Shown here in pieces: positions 1 to 10,570 of a DNA stretch of 64,000 nucleotides. The position numbers and the translations under genes were made by a program. This DNA is from Nocardiopsis trehalosi NBRC 14201. Its GTDB lineage: Bacteria > Actinomycetota > Actinomycetes > Streptosporangiales > Streptosporangiaceae. Position 1 is the stretch's first letter. Every line of letters begins with the position of its first letter. The stretch is taken from assembly GCF_001552555.1 (NCBI RefSeq), contig NZ_BCRK01000007.1:1-64000 (forward strand), given 5' to 3'. The notes below the pieces were generated by a model that was given only the letters and a program-made list of their open reading frames with translations, searched no databases and was not told the origin of the DNA.

Positions 1-43
1 GGGCGGGAAGGGGCGGGGCCACCGCCCGCGCCCCTTCCCGCCC
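1..43 (-). terminator. Hairpin terminator after ilvC
   Basis: A perfect 14-bp inverted repeat (arms 1-14 and 30-43) with further G:C pairing inside the loop lies 36 bp beyond the ilvC stop codon. It has no U-tract, as is common for actinomycete terminators. It begins at the first base of the window, so the structure could extend further. Confidence 0.6.
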
Positions 44-79
44 GGAACCGCGGGGTCCCGCGGCGCGCTCCCGTCGGGA

Positions 80-1081
<1,002 letters not shown>

Positions 1082-1167
1082 TTACTCCTTGGATTTTCGG
1101 TGGATCGGTAGAGGTTGCGGTGGCCGGACCCGCCGAGCGCCGCCCCGGTCCGGCCGTCCGCGTCCGG

Positions 1168-1692
1168 TCAGGCGCTGCGCTCGATCGAGCGCAGCGAGCG
1201 GTCGGTGATCGACCGCGGCCCGCGGCCCAGGGCCACCAGACCGGACTTGACCAGTTCCTTGATCCCGAACGGTTCGAGGTTGCGGATCAGCGCGTCGAGC
1301 TTCTCGGGTTTCCCGGTGGCCTCGATGACGACGACGTCGGGGCCGACGTCGACGACGTGCGCCCGGAACAGCTCCGCCGTCTGGATGACGTGCGCGCGGC
1401 TGCCGGCGTCGGCCTTGACCTTGGCGAGCAGGAGTTCCCTGCGCACCGAGGCGTCGTTGTCCATCTCGACGATCTTGATGACGTTGACCAGCTTGTTGAG
1501 CTGCTTGGTCACCTGCTCCAAGGGGTGGCGGTCGCAGTTGACCACGATCGTCATGCGGGACAGGCCCTCGTATTCGGTCGTGCTGACACTGAGGGAGTTG
1601 ATGTTGAATCCGCGGCGGGAGAACAGCGCGGACGCCCGGGCGAGGATACCCGGGGTGTCTTCCACGAGGACGGAGAGCGTGTGCTGGCTCAT
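1168..1692 (-). CDS. ilvN: Acetolactate synthase small (regulatory) subunit
   Basis: Regulatory subunit of acetohydroxyacid synthase; it activates the large subunit and carries valine feedback inhibition. The N-terminal ACT domain (about residues 1-75) starts with HTLSVLVEDTPGILARASALFSRRGFNI, the typical effector-binding region with its glycine-containing turn. A C-terminal ALS_ss_C domain follows. At 174 residues it is the usual bacterial length. It begins 33 bp after the end of ilvB, so the two are almost certainly co-transcribed and made in concert. Regulation is through the shared ilvB attenuator. Confidence 0.96.
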   Translation of the reverse strand: MSQHTLSVLVEDTPGILARASALFSRRGFNINSLSVSTTEYEGLSRMTIVVNCDRHPLEQVTKQLNKLVNVIKIVEMDNDASVRRELLLAKVKADAGSRAHVIQTAELFRAHVVDVGPDVVVIEATGKPEKLDALIRNLEPFGIKELVKSGLVALGRGPRSITDRSLRSIERSA

Positions 1693-1725
1693 CTGGGGTC
1701 GCTGCCTTTCTGCGAAGACGCCGTC

Positions 1726-3486
1726 TTAGTCCTCGTCGTCCCAGTCCGGCGCCATGTCGCGCGCGTACTGGATGTTGTCGTTGCTGATGCCGGGGCCGAC
1801 CATGGGCCACACCATCGCGTCGTGGTTGACCGCGAAGTCGACGACCACGGGCGCGTCGTCGACGGCCATGGCCTTCTCGATGGTGGCGTCGATGTCCTCG
1901 GCGCGCTCGCAGCGCAGGCCGACGCAGCCGTAGGCCTCGGCCAGCCGGACGAAGTCCGGGATGCGGACCTTCTCGTCGCGGGGGGCGGTCTGCAGGTCGG
2001 TGTTGGAGTAGCGGCCCTCGTAGTAGAGGGTCTGCCACTGGCGGACCATGCCCAGGTTGCCGTTGTTGACGACGGCGACCTTGATGGGGATGCCCTCGAT
2101 GGCGCAGGTGGCGAGCTCCTGGTTGGTCATCTGGAAGCAGCCGTCGCCGTCGATCGACCAGACCGCGCGGCCGGGGTCGCCGACCTTGGCGCCGAGCGCG
2201 GCGGGCACGGAGAAGCCCATGGTGCCCAGGCCGCCGGAGTTGACGAAGGCGCCGGGGCGCTCGTAGTCGATGAACTGGGCGGCCCACATCTGGTGCTGGC
2301 CGACGCCCGCGACGTAGGTGGCCTCGGGACCGACGACCTGCCCGAGGCGCTGGATGACGCGCTGCGGCGACAGGCTGCCGTCGTCGGCGTCCTCGTAGCC
2401 CAGGGGGTAGGTCTCGCGCAGCCGGTCGAGCTGGTGCCACCAGGCGGCGTAGTCGCCCTGCCGGCCGGCCTCCTGGTCGTTGCGGACCGCGACGACCAGG
2501 TCGGCGATGACCTCGCGGCAGTCGCCGACGATGGGGACGTCGGCGTGCCGGTTCTTGGAGATCTCGGCCGGGTCGATGTCGGCGTGCACGATCTTGGCGC
2601 CGGGCGCGAAGGTGTCGAGCCGGCCGGTGACCCGGTCGTCGAACCGGGCGCCCAGGGCGACGATGAGGTCGGCCTTCTGCAGGGCGCCGACGGCGGCGAC
2701 CCCGCCGTGCATGCCCGGCATGCCGACGTGCTGGGGGTGGCCGTCGGGGAAGACGCCGCGCGCCATGAGGGTGGTGACGACCGGCAGGCCGGCCAGTTCG
2801 GCCAGGACCCGCAGTTCGCGGGCGGCCCCGGCGCGCAGGACGCCGCCGCCGACGTAGAGGACGGGCCGGCGGGCCTCGGCGATCATCCGCGCCGCCTCGC
2901 GCACCTGCTTGCCGTGCGGCTTGGTGACCGGGCGGTAGCCGGGCAGGTCGAGCCGCGTCGGCCAGGAGAACGCGGTGGAGGTCTGGAGGGCGTCCTTGGC
3001 GATGTCGACGAGCACCGGGCCGGGGCGGCCGGTGGAGGCGATGTGGAAGGCCTCGGCGATGGTGCGGGGGATGTCGGCGGCCTCGCGCACCAGGAAGTTG
3101 TGCTTGGTGATCGGCATGGTGATGCCGCAGATGTCCGCTTCCTGGAACGCGTCGGTCCCGATGGCGGGGGTCGCGACCTGGCCGGTGATGGCGACCATGG
3201 GCACGGAGTCCATGTGGGCGTCGGCGAGTGGGGTCACCAGGTTGGTGGCACCGGGGCCGCTGGTGGCCATGCACACGCCCGGGCGGCCGGTGGCGTAGGC
3301 GTAGCCCTCGGCCGCGTGGCCGGCCCCCTGCTCGTGGCGCATGAGGATGTGGCGCACCGCGGCGGAGTCGTAGAGGGGGTCGTAGGCGGGGAGGATGGCC
3401 CCGCCGGGAATCCCGAAAACCACGTCGACACCGGCGTGCTCCAGTGACCTGATGAGCGACTGGGCTCCGGTCATCTGCTCGGTCAT
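1726..3486 (-). CDS. ilvB: Acetolactate synthase large (catalytic) subunit
   Basis: ThDP- and FAD-dependent enzyme that condenses pyruvate with pyruvate or 2-oxobutyrate, the first common step of branched-chain amino acid synthesis. The order is an N-terminal ThDP (PYR) domain with [15 protein letters not shown], a central FAD/transhydrogenase-like domain, and a C-terminal ThDP-binding domain with the [12 protein letters not shown]...NNGNLGM motif. The chosen ATG at 3486 gives 586 residues starting MTEQMTGAQ and has AAGGA upstream. The frame stays open to 3612, but that extension would translate the attenuator hairpin and is rejected. It is the first structural gene of ilvBNC. Confidence 0.97.
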   Translation of the reverse strand: MTEQMTGAQSLIRSLEHAGVDVVFGIPGGAILPAYDPLYDSAAVRHILMRHEQGAGHAAEGYAYATGRPGVCMATSGPGATNLVTPLADAHMDSVPMVAITGQVATPAIGTDAFQEADICGITMPITKHNFLVREAADIPRTIAEAFHIASTGRPGPVLVDIAKDALQTSTAFSWPTRLDLPGYRPVTKPHGKQVREAARMIAEARRPVLYVGGGVLRAGAARELRVLAELAGLPVVTTLMARGVFPDGHPQHVGMPGMHGGVAAVGALQKADLIVALGARFDDRVTGRLDTFAPGAKIVHADIDPAEISKNRHADVPIVGDCREVIADLVVAVRNDQEAGRQGDYAAWWHQLDRLRETYPLGYEDADDGSLSPQRVIQRLGQVVGPEATYVAGVGQHQMWAAQFIDYERPGAFVNSGGLGTMGFSVPAALGAKVGDPGRAVWSIDGDGCFQMTNQELATCAIEGIPIKVAVVNNGNLGMVRQWQTLYYEGRYSNTDLQTAPRDEKVRIPDFVRLAEAYGCVGLRCERAEDIDATIEKAMAVDDAPVVVDFAVNHDAMVWPMVGPGISNDNIQYARDMAPDWDDED

Positions 3487-3531
3487 GTCCAAGATCCTTC
3501 GGAGAGGGCTCGTCGTCGGGTGTGTCTGGCA

Positions 3532-3568
3532 ACAAAAAACCCCCCACCGCCGGAATGCGGTTGAGGGG
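3532..3568 (-). terminator. ilvB attenuator terminator
   Basis: In the ilvB leader, read on the minus strand, a GC-rich stem (CCCC..ACCGC / GCGGT..GGGG, loop ATTCCG) is followed directly by six T residues. This is one of the few classic U-tract terminators in the window. It lies between the leader peptide and the ilvB start codon, the right place for a transcription attenuator. Confidence 0.85.
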
Positions 3569-3569
3569 A

Positions 3570-3605
3570 GCGCGCAGCGGATGACTCGATCAGCGGGCTG
3601 CGCGC
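3570..3605 (-). promoter_or_regulatory. ilvB leader pause/anti-terminator hairpin
   Basis: A perfect 9-bp stem (GCGCGCAGC at 3605-3597 pairing with GCTGCGCGC at 3578-3570) overlaps the last codons of the leader peptide and ends 1 bp before the terminator stem. It resembles the 1:2 stem of an amino-acid attenuator. Ribosome stalling on the Leu/Ile/Val codons just upstream would decide whether it forms. The competing 2:3 pairing was not worked out. Confidence 0.7.
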
Positions 3606-3652
3606 CGACCAAGTACGAGAATCAGGAAGTTGCTCTGCACGTTGTCAACCAT
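3590..3652 (-). CDS. ilv leader peptide (20 aa)
   Basis: A 20-codon reading frame starts at ATG 3652 and stops at TGA 3590. It has a run of branched-chain codons in the middle (Leu-Ile-Leu-Val-Leu, peptide core FLILVLGRR), exactly the amino acids whose synthesis the operon serves. The control codons lie just before the 9-bp hairpin and the U-tract terminator. Leader peptides of this kind ahead of ilvB are known in actinobacteria. Scarcity of charged Leu, Ile or Val tRNA would stall the ribosome and allow read-through into ilvBNC. No strong ribosome-binding site is visible ahead of the ATG. Confidence 0.85.
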   Translation of the reverse strand: MVDNVQSNFLILVLGRRAAR

Positions 3653-3693
3653 GGCCGAGGGAGCGCCGCCCCGTCAACCGAATCACCGCTTTG

Positions 3694-3708
3694 TCTCATT
3701 GTGTGAGA
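3694..3708. promoter_or_regulatory. Inverted repeat upstream of ilvB leader
   Basis: TCTCA-N5-TGAGA is a perfect 5-bp dyad about 40 bp upstream of the leader-peptide start, in the presumed promoter region of ilvBNC. It could bind a regulator such as the IclR-type NdgR/LtbR proteins that control branched-chain genes in actinobacteria; that assignment is a guess. No convincing -35/-10 pair was found. Confidence 0.35.
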
Positions 3709-3849
3709 TGTGACGCTCAGCATACGAGTGCGTCCCAGCTCACGAATCGGGACGTAATACTCCGTCAACGCGCCGTCGACGCCCCGTCACACGGCCGGCA
3801 CCCGCCCACCGGACCGGCCTCCGGGGCGGCGCGCCCCGGAGGCCGGCCG

Positions 3850-6558
3850 CTACAGCGGGAGGCCGGCCTCGCCGCCGACCAGCGCCTCGACGCCGCCCGC
3901 CACCATGGGCCGGGCCACCAGGTAGCCCTGGCCGTACCCGCAGCCCATGGTGCGCAGCTGCTCCAGTTGCTCGGGGCGCTCGATGCCCTCGGCGATCACC
4001 TGCATGCCGAGGTCCTGGCCGAGCCGGATGATGGTGTGGGTGAGCAGGGTCACCGTGCCGTCGGAGCCCAGGTCGCCGATGAACGAGGGGTCGATCTTGA
4101 TGGCGTCGACCCGCAACTGGCGCAGGTGCGCCAGCGACGCGTAGCCCATGCCGAAGTCGTCGATGGCCAGCCGGACCCCCAGGCGGCGCAGCTCCGCGAG
4201 GCGCTCGACCGCCTCGCCCGGGTTCTCCAGCAGCACCTCCTCGTCGACCTCGACGGTGAGCACGCCCGCCGGCAGCCCGCTCTCGGCCAGCACGCCCGCC
4301 ACCGTCGCGACGAACCCCGGCTGCAGGATCTGCTTGACCGACAGGTTCACCGACAGCGCGATGTCCCACTCCGAGGCCCGCCAGACCGCGACCTTGGCGC
4401 ACGCCTCGCGCAGGATCCACTCGCCCAGCGGGGCGATCAGCCCGGACTCCTCGGCCGGGCCGATGAACGCCTCGGGCATCACCAGCTCGCCGTCGCGCCG
4501 CCAGCGCACCAGCGCCTCGACCGCCGTCACCTGCGAGCTCTCCAGGTCGACCACCGGCTGGTACTCCAGGACGAAGTCGCCGTTGGCGAGCGCCTGGCGC
4601 AACCGGGTCTGCAGCTCCAGCCGGCCCACCACCCGGGCGTGCATGTCGGCGGCGTAGATCTCCAGCCGCCCGCCGCCGCCCTGCTCCTTGGCGCGGGCCA
4701 GGGCCATGTCGGCGTTGCGCAGCAGCTCCCCGCTGTCCATGCCGTGCTCGGCGAACGCCACGCCGGCGCTGGCGGTCAGCACGACCTCGCGGTCGGCCAC
4801 CTGGAACGGCTCGGCGCTGATCACCCGGGCCAGCCGCTCGGCGAGGTCGACCACCTGCTGGGCGTGCGCCCCCTCCTCGATGAGGACGGCGAACTCGTCG
4901 CCGCCCCACCGGGCGAGGGTGACCCCGGAGTCGGTGGTGGCGCGCAGCCGCCGCGCGGCCTGGGCGAGCAGGTAGTCGCCGAAGGTGTGCCCGGCGGAGT
5001 CGTTGACCGCGGTGAAGCCGTCGAGGTCCAGGAAGATCGCCGCGACCTCGCCGGTGGGCGCCCCCTCGGACCGCTCGCGGCGGGCCAGCACCTCGCGGCC
5101 GCGCTCCTCCAGGTAGGCGCGGTTGGGCAGGCCGGTGATGCCGTCGTGGAAGGTCAGGTGGTTGACCTGGTCCTCCAGCGCCACCTGGGCGCTGATGTCG
5201 CGGGTGGTCACCAGCAGCCGGTCGGGCTCGCCGGGCTGCTCGTAGAGCGACGCGGTGGACTCGGTGTGCCGCCAGGTGCCGTCGCCGGAGCGCACCCGGA
5301 CCCGCAGGTGGATGCCCTCGCCCGCGCCCCCCTGGAACGCCGCCATGGCGGCGCCGACCTGCGGCAGGTCCTCGGGGTGCACGATGGCGGTCACCGGTTC
5401 GGCCAGGATGTCGTCGAGGCGGTACCCGAACGCCTCGGCCGCGCCCGGGCTGACGTAGAAGATCCGGCCGTCGTAGTCGAGGATGAGGATGACGTCGCCG
5501 CTGTTGCGCGCCAGCTCGTGGAAGTGCCGCTCACGCGTCGAGACCATGCGGGTCAGGGTGGCGTTCTCCTCCAGCAGCCCGCTCACCCGCACCAGCAGCA
5601 CCAGGACCGCCGAGCCCGCGGCCAGCGGCAGCACCGGCGCGACCCCGTCGAGCCGCAGCCCGCCGATGGTCAGCACCACGGCGGCCACGGCGAGCGCCCC
5701 GGACGCCGCGATCTCCGGCGCGAAGCGGTACAGGCCGCGCCCGGTGATCCGCCGCGGCGGCGCCCCCGCGCGGTCGCGGATCAGCCACGGCAGGCTGCCC
5801 AGCAGCGCGAACCCCAGGAACCGCACCGGGTACTCGATGCCCCCCGCCAGCGCCACCCCGGTCAGCCGGCTGACGGCGCCGATCAGGTCGGCGCCGCAGA
5901 TGATGACGAACGCCCCCATGGCCAGCAGCACCGCGCGCCGCGTGCTGTGCGGCGAGGTGAACACCAGCGGCCCCAGCAGGCAGAGCACCGCGATGTCGGC
6001 CACCGGGTAGACCAGCGCGAACGCGAGGAAGCCCGCGCCCTCGCCGAGGTCGCTGTAGAGCGGGGCGAACAGCAGCAGCCACACCACCGAGAACACCGCG
6101 GCCGCGCACACGTAGCTGTCGGTGAAGTGCCGCATGGCCGTGCGGACCCCGCGCGGCAGCGGCGCGAACCGGACGAACCCCAGGACGAACAGCGGCAGCG
6201 CGAACAGCATGAACAGGTCGCCGAAGGTCAGCGACACCGCCGCGTTGGTGCTCAGCAGCCCGGTGACCGCGTAGGTGACCGCGCCGGCGCACCACGCCAG
6301 GGCGGCGAAGCCGAGGAAGCGCAGGGCGGCGGCGCCGTCGGCGCCGTCGGCGTTGGCCTCGCCGTCGGCGGAGGTGGCCGCGCGCCGCCGGGCGGAGTAG
6401 AGCAGCGACACGGCGGCCGCGCCGGCCGCGAGGGCGGTCGGCCAGCTCCCGAGCCGGGTGGTCAGGGACATCCCCCCGGAGCCGACGAGCGTGCCCAGGG
6501 CGTAGAGCAGGGTCACGACCACGATGGCCGCGGGCCAGAGCCGGGATCCGGGCTTCAT
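3850..6558 (-). CDS. cdgF: Membrane PAS-GGDEF-EAL c-di-GMP protein (CdgF-like)
   Basis: A 902-residue protein with about eight to ten hydrophobic segments in residues 1-335, a PAS domain (about 343-450), a GGDEF diguanylate cyclase domain (motif RWGGDEF near 553) and an EAL phosphodiesterase domain (EALVRW near 682). Both active sites look intact: GGDEF is complete, and the EAL part keeps its Asn (VNLS), Glu (VEVDE), DDFG, Lys (AIKID), AEGIE and QGY elements. The RxxD inhibitory site five residues before GGDEF is absent. Its place next to ilvB matches cdgF of Streptomyces, where c-di-GMP controls development through BldD. The start has GGAGG 7 nt upstream. Whether cyclase or phosphodiesterase activity dominates cannot be told. 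Confidence 0.9.
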   Translation of the reverse strand: MKPGSRLWPAAIVVVTLLYALGTLVGSGGMSLTTRLGSWPTALAAGAAAVSLLYSARRRAATSADGEANADGADGAAALRFLGFAALAWCAGAVTYAVTGLLSTNAAVSLTFGDLFMLFALPLFVLGFVRFAPLPRGVRTAMRHFTDSYVCAAAVFSVVWLLLFAPLYSDLGEGAGFLAFALVYPVADIAVLCLLGPLVFTSPHSTRRAVLLAMGAFVIICGADLIGAVSRLTGVALAGGIEYPVRFLGFALLGSLPWLIRDRAGAPPRRITGRGLYRFAPEIAASGALAVAAVVLTIGGLRLDGVAPVLPLAAGSAVLVLLVRVSGLLEENATLTRMVSTRERHFHELARNSGDVILILDYDGRIFYVSPGAAEAFGYRLDDILAEPVTAIVHPEDLPQVGAAMAAFQGGAGEGIHLRVRVRSGDGTWRHTESTASLYEQPGEPDRLLVTTRDISAQVALEDQVNHLTFHDGITGLPNRAYLEERGREVLARRERSEGAPTGEVAAIFLDLDGFTAVNDSAGHTFGDYLLAQAARRLRATTDSGVTLARWGGDEFAVLIEEGAHAQQVVDLAERLARVISAEPFQVADREVVLTASAGVAFAEHGMDSGELLRNADMALARAKEQGGGGRLEIYAADMHARVVGRLELQTRLRQALANGDFVLEYQPVVDLESSQVTAVEALVRWRRDGELVMPEAFIGPAEESGLIAPLGEWILREACAKVAVWRASEWDIALSVNLSVKQILQPGFVATVAGVLAESGLPAGVLTVEVDEEVLLENPGEAVERLAELRRLGVRLAIDDFGMGYASLAHLRQLRVDAIKIDPSFIGDLGSDGTVTLLTHTIIRLGQDLGMQVIAEGIERPEQLEQLRTMGCGYGQGYLVARPMVAGGVEALVGGEAGLPL

Positions 6559-7110
6559 CGCCGGCCTCCGCTCGATGGGGTGGAGGCGGAGCGGCGGGGG
6601 CGTGCCACCGCGACGACGGCCGTGTTCATCTCGTGTGGGGTGCGGCCGCCTCGGCGCTGGAACCGGGATGGCGGCACCCGCCTCCTTCCGGGGTGGGCTC
6701 CCGGCGCGGGCACGGGCGCGTGCCGGCGGCCGGGGCGGGGCGGGACCGCGCGGCGCGGACGGAGGCGCGGCGGCGGTGCCGCGGCGCCGGGGCCGGGTGC
6801 CGGGCGGTCGGGTGGGCTGTGGCCTTCGACGTGCACCTCCTCCTGCGCGCGGGGCCCGTGGTGGGCGGGCCCGCTGTGCGCCGGCGCACCCCGGTGGCCC
6901 GGGGCCGCCTCGTCGTCGGGGCGGCGGCGGAGCGGACGGCCGGGCGCGGTCCGGGCCGACGGGCCGGTCCGCGCGCGGTGCGCCGGTGGGCCGCCCGCCC
7001 CGGACCGGGGCGCCGGAGCCGTCCGGGGCCCCGCCCGAACAGGCTATTTCGCCAAGGTCACGCGCAGGTAGAGATGCAGCGGAGACATGGTGACGATACG
7101 CTCACCCGCT
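6559..7110. other. Intergenic, no gene supported
   Basis: About 550 bp between the start of the PAS-GGDEF-EAL gene and the end of gatB. Reading frames are open here on both strands, but only because of the base composition; none has a ribosome-binding site or recognisable protein. It must hold the promoter of the c-di-GMP gene; I see no clear -10/-35. Confidence 0.5.
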
Positions 7111-7140
7111 GTGACCGGCGGGGGTCGGACCCCCGGTCAC
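7111..7140 (-). terminator. Hairpin terminator overlapping the gatB stop
   Basis: GTGACCGG...CCGGTCAC, extended by a GGGGT/ACCCC inner stem with a 2-nt bulge and a 3-nt loop. The outer arm contains the gatB stop codon. There is no U-tract. Confidence 0.55.
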
Positions 7141-8684
7141 GCGGCTCCCAGCCGCTCCAGGATCATCTGCCGGGCGCGGCCCGCGTCGGCCTGGCCGCGG
7201 GTGGCCTTCATCACCGCGCCGACGAGCGCCCCGGCCGCGGCGACCTTGCCGCCGCGGATCTTCTCGGCGACGTCGGGGTTGTCGGCGATGGCGCGGTCGA
7301 CGGCGGCGCCGAGGGCGGAGTCGTCGCTGACGACCTTGAGGCCGCGGGCCTCGACCACCTGGTCGGGGTCGCCCTCGCCGTTGAGCACCCCCTCGACCAC
7401 CTGGCGGGCGAGCTTGTTGGTGAGCGTGCCCTCGGCGACCAGCGCCGCGACCCGCGCCACCTGGGCGGGGGTGATGGGCAGGGCGGCGAGTTCGACCTCG
7501 TTCTCGGTGGCCCGGCGCGACAGCTCGTTCAGCCACCACTTGCGGGCGTCGGCCGGCGGCGCGCCGGCGTCGACGGTGGCGGAGACCAGGGCGATGGCGT
7601 CGGCGTTGACGAGGTCGCGCAGCTCCTCGTCGGTCAGCGACCACTCGGCCTTGACGCGGGCGCGCAGGGCGGCGGGCAGCTCGGGCAGGCCGGCGCGCAG
7701 CTCCTCGACCCAGGCGGGGTCGGGCGCGACGGGCACGAGGTCGGGGTCGGGGAAGTAGCGGTAGTCCTGCGCCTCCTCCTTGCTCCGGCCCGCGACCGTG
7801 CCGCCGGTGTTCTCCTGGAAGTGGCGGGTCTCCTGCACGACCCGCTGCCCGGCGTCGAGGACGCCGGCCTGGCGCTCGATCTCGGAGCGCACCGCGCGCT
7901 CGACGGAGCGCAGCGAGTTGACGTTCTTGGTCTCGCTGCGGGTGCCCCACTCGGTGGCGCCGACGGGCATCAGCGAGACGTTGACGTCGCAGCGCAGCGA
8001 GCCCTCCTCCATGCGCACGTCGGAGATGCCGAGGGAGCGGACGAGGTCGCGCAGCTCGCTCACGTAGGCGCGGGCCACGAGCGGGGCGAGGTCGCCGGTG
8101 TGCTCGATGGGCCGGGTGACGATCTCCAGCAGCGGGATGCCGGCCCGGTTGTAGTCGACGATCGAGTACTCCGCGCCGTGGATGCGGCCGGTGGCGCCGC
8201 CCACGTGGGCGGTCTTGCCGGTGTCCTCCTCCATGTGGACGCGCTCGATCTCGACCCGGAACTCGCGGGGGCCGTCGGGGGTGTCGACGGTGACGTCGAG
8301 GTGGCCGTCGCTGCACAGCGGCTCGTCGTACTGGGAGATCTGGTAGTTCTTCGGCATGTCCGGATAGAAGTAGTTCTTCCGGGCGAACCTGCACCATTCA
8401 GCGATCGAGCAGTTGAGCGCCAGCCCGAGCCGCACGGCGCTCTCGACGGCGGTGCCGTTGACCACCGGCAGCGCGCCGGGCAGGGCCAGGCACACCGGGC
8501 ACACCTGGGTGTTGGGGGCGGCGCCGAACACGGTGGCGCAGGAGCAGAACATCTTCGAGGCCGTACCGAGCTCGACGTGGGTCTCCAGCCCGAGCACCGG
8601 CGCGTACCGGCGCATGGCGTCGTCGAAGGCCACCGGAGCGGGGGTCCCGTCCGTGGCAGGGTTCCTCGTTACCGCGCCAACCAT
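7137..8684 (-). CDS. gatB: Asp/Glu-tRNA(Asn/Gln) amidotransferase subunit B
   Basis: Subunit B of GatCAB, which binds the mischarged Glu-tRNA(Gln) or Asp-tRNA(Asn), activates the carboxylate by phosphorylation and receives ammonia from GatA. The signature [16 protein letters not shown] lies near residue 30, with further zinc/catalytic-core residues ([29 protein letters not shown]) and a C-terminal GatB/YqeY helical domain. The 515 residues from ATG 8684 match the family. The frame remains open further upstream, but that extension is low-complexity and has no family match. Unusually, it is 3.3 kb from gatA, with two surface-protein genes between. Confidence 0.95.
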   Translation of the reverse strand: MVGAVTRNPATDGTPAPVAFDDAMRRYAPVLGLETHVELGTASKMFCSCATVFGAAPNTQVCPVCLALPGALPVVNGTAVESAVRLGLALNCSIAEWCRFARKNYFYPDMPKNYQISQYDEPLCSDGHLDVTVDTPDGPREFRVEIERVHMEEDTGKTAHVGGATGRIHGAEYSIVDYNRAGIPLLEIVTRPIEHTGDLAPLVARAYVSELRDLVRSLGISDVRMEEGSLRCDVNVSLMPVGATEWGTRSETKNVNSLRSVERAVRSEIERQAGVLDAGQRVVQETRHFQENTGGTVAGRSKEEAQDYRYFPDPDLVPVAPDPAWVEELRAGLPELPAALRARVKAEWSLTDEELRDLVNADAIALVSATVDAGAPPADARKWWLNELSRRATENEVELAALPITPAQVARVAALVAEGTLTNKLARQVVEGVLNGEGDPDQVVEARGLKVVSDDSALGAAVDRAIADNPDVAEKIRGGKVAAAGALVGAVMKATRGQADAGRARQMILERLGAA

Positions 8685-9014
8685 CGCCGCACAACCCGTT
8701 TCCGTGTCCGAAGCCCCCGCCGCGCTCTGCCTCGCCGCCGGGGGCGCCCACCAGGATCCGTGCCGCACCGACTCCGGGGGCACCTCCGCAAGCCTACCGA
8801 TGCCGGGGCCGGGGCGGGCACGAACCCGCGCCGGGCCCGCCGTGACGCGGGCCATCCCGGCCCGGTGCGCGCACCAGGTCACAGCACGCACACGATTCGA
8901 CGTCGCTCGGGCGCACCTTCGAGGCGCTGCGGCACCGCGCGGTTACCCTGGAGAACCGGCCGCACGTCCGCGGCCCCATCCCCCATTCCTTCTCCGCCTG
9001 GAGTGCGTCCGCCC
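8685..9014. other. Divergent promoter region gatB / TQXA protein
   Basis: 330 bp between the starts of gatB (minus) and the first TQXA surface-protein gene (plus). A TACCCT hexamer at about 8944-8949 could be a -10 for the plus-strand gene, but no good -35 accompanies it. No gene is supported. Confidence 0.4.
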
Positions 9015-10163
9015 ATGCCCCGTCTTCTGCGGCGCTGCGCCGCGGTGCTGTGCGCCGCGGCCGCCATCGGCGCGGGCGCCGTCCCGGCCTCCGCCGCCGA
9101 GGGCGTCATCCGGGTCGACCCCGCCCCCGTCGCGGGCGCCCCCGTGCGCCTGGCCGACGGCGTGTCCGCCGAGACCGCCCTGTACCGCCTGCTCGTCGAC
9201 GGCGCGGCGTCGGTACCCGCCTACGGCGCGGCCCTCGGTGACGGCGTCGACGTCGGCGCCGCCTACGACGAGACCGCCTGGACCGCGCCGGCCGCACCGA
9301 CCCCCGACCCGGGTCCGCTCACCTGGATCGTGCGCAACTCCTATCCGCGGCTCGACCTGGACCGGCTGCGCGCCGAGAGCGGGGTGCCCGGCCTGACCGA
9401 GGAGGCGGCGATCGCCGGCACCCAGGCCGCCGTCTGGCACTACACCGACGGCACCGACCTGGCCGCCGCGGGCGGCGGCAACGCGCCCGAGGTCCGTGCC
9501 CTCTACGACCACCTCGTGGCCGGCGCGGTCGTCCACGGCGCCGCCACCGCCCCGCCGACGCTGTCGGTCACCCCCGAGCGCGTCGAGGGCGCCGACCCGG
9601 CCGACCCCATCGGTCCGCTGACCGTGCGCACCACCGCGGCCGGCCCGGTGGCGGTGTCGGTGCGGGGCGCCCCGGGGGTGCGGCTGACCGACGCGGAGGG
9701 CGCGGAGGTCACCCGGGTCGCCGACGGGGCGGAGTTCGAGCTGCGCGTCGACCCCTCCGTGCCCGAGGGGGTGGCCACCGTCTACGCCAGCGCCGAGGAC
9801 GCCGCGGTGGCGCCCGGTCTGCTGTTCACCGGCCGCGACGGTGTGCAGACCCGGCCACTGGTGACGGCCGGCTCCGCCGTCGCCGAGGCGACGGTCGCGG
9901 TGACGGTCGACTGGAGCGCCGCCGCGCCCTCACCGCCGCCCGCCGCCGAGGCGCCGTCCCCCTCCCCCGCCGCGCCGACGGAGTCGCCGTCGGCCCGACC
10001 AGAGCCCGCGGCGACGCCGAGCGCCGCCGCGGGCACCGACGGCCGCCGCCCCGAGGGCGGGCTCGCGTTCACCGGCACCTGGGCGGGCGGTCTGCTGGCC
10101 ATCGGGGCGGGGCTCCTGGCGGTCGGCGCCGCGGCGATGTACGCCGGGCGCCGGCGGCGCTGA
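9015..10163 (+). CDS. TQXA-domain cell-surface protein, thioester Cys missing, LAFTG anchor
   Basis: A 382-residue secreted surface protein. It has a signal peptide (residues 1-29, cut near ASA-AEG), a TQXA domain with GTQAAVWHYTDG (Gln near 137), a middle Ig-like region, a Pro/Ser/Ala-rich wall-spanning stretch, and a C-terminal sorting signal LAFTG (near 349-353) followed by a membrane helix and RRRR. LAxTG is the motif used by actinobacterial class E sortases. TQXA domains normally form an internal Cys-Gln thioester that binds host or surface amines. Here the mature protein has no cysteine at all: the YCIDF position of the neighbouring paralog reads RLLVD. Thioester chemistry is therefore not possible as usual. 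GGAG 12 nt upstream supports the ATG. Confidence 0.85.
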   Translation: MPRLLRRCAAVLCAAAAIGAGAVPASAAEGVIRVDPAPVAGAPVRLADGVSAETALYRLLVDGAASVPAYGAALGDGVDVGAAYDETAWTAPAAPTPDPGPLTWIVRNSYPRLDLDRLRAESGVPGLTEEAAIAGTQAAVWHYTDGTDLAAAGGGNAPEVRALYDHLVAGAVVHGAATAPPTLSVTPERVEGADPADPIGPLTVRTTAAGPVAVSVRGAPGVRLTDAEGAEVTRVADGAEFELRVDPSVPEGVATVYASAEDAAVAPGLLFTGRDGVQTRPLVTAGSAVAEATVAVTVDWSAAAPSPPPAAEAPSPSPAAPTESPSARPEPAATPSAAAGTDGRRPEGGLAFTGTWAGGLLAIGAGLLAVGAAAMYAGRRRR

Positions 10164-10570
10164 GGCGCCGGGGCACGTCACCGGGGGTGGCCGCCGTTCG
10201 GTCGGCCCTGCGGAAGGGCGCCGGAGCGGTCCGTAATAGAGTCCGACCGGAATTCGGCGGAGCCCGACAGGGCACCAAGGCCAGAAGGGCAGTGATGCCC
10301 GCAGGGGCGCCCGGAAAACCGACAGTGACGAACTATTCAGTGTCAATTCGCTGAAGCCGGTTGGAAGCCCGGAATCGGGTCGCTAGTATCTGGCGGTGCG
10401 GTAGTTGACCCCACGCCGTCGCGGCCCCCGCTACCGCGACACGGCGATCAACGCATCACGCCCCCTGGCGTCCGAATCACCTCATTGGCCGAAACCGCAC
10501 CGGACCTCGTGGAACACACCGCGCGTTCGCGGATGACCACACCGGACGGCCACAGCCGCACCCGTCCGAC
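10164..10570. other. Intergenic region between the two TQXA genes
   Basis: 407 bp. It begins with a small hairpin around the upstream stop codon (10155-10170, 6-bp stem) and contains the strong promoter listed separately, leaving a long untranslated leader of about 175 nt before the second TQXA gene. No known riboswitch was recognised in this leader. Confidence 0.5.
10361..10389 (+). promoter_or_regulatory. Sigma-70-type promoter of the second TQXA gene
   Basis: TTGGAA at 10361-10366 and TAGTAT at 10384-10389 with a spacer of exactly 17 bp. This is the best housekeeping-type promoter seen in the window. Transcription would start near 10396. Confidence 0.65.

Noticed and set aside
3487-3612. 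An extended N-terminus for IlvB starting at 3612
   Set aside because: It would read through the attenuator hairpin and U-tract; the leader peptide and ribosome-binding site support ATG 3486.
3691-7071. A plus-strand frame of more than 1,100 codons opposite the PAS-GGDEF-EAL gene
   Set aside because: Long antisense frames are expected at this base composition. The translation is low-complexity, and the minus-strand frame is a clear PAS-GGDEF-EAL protein.
10295-10354. 19-codon frame with a good AGAAGGG ribosome-binding site between the TQXA genes
   Set aside because: It ends before the -35 of the strong promoter at 10361-10389, so it is not in that transcript; the peptide has no hydrophobic or regulatory pattern. 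Chance frame is more likely.
10396-10570. A c-di-AMP or other riboswitch in the long leader of the second TQXA gene
   Set aside because: None of the conserved riboswitch cores I know could be found there.
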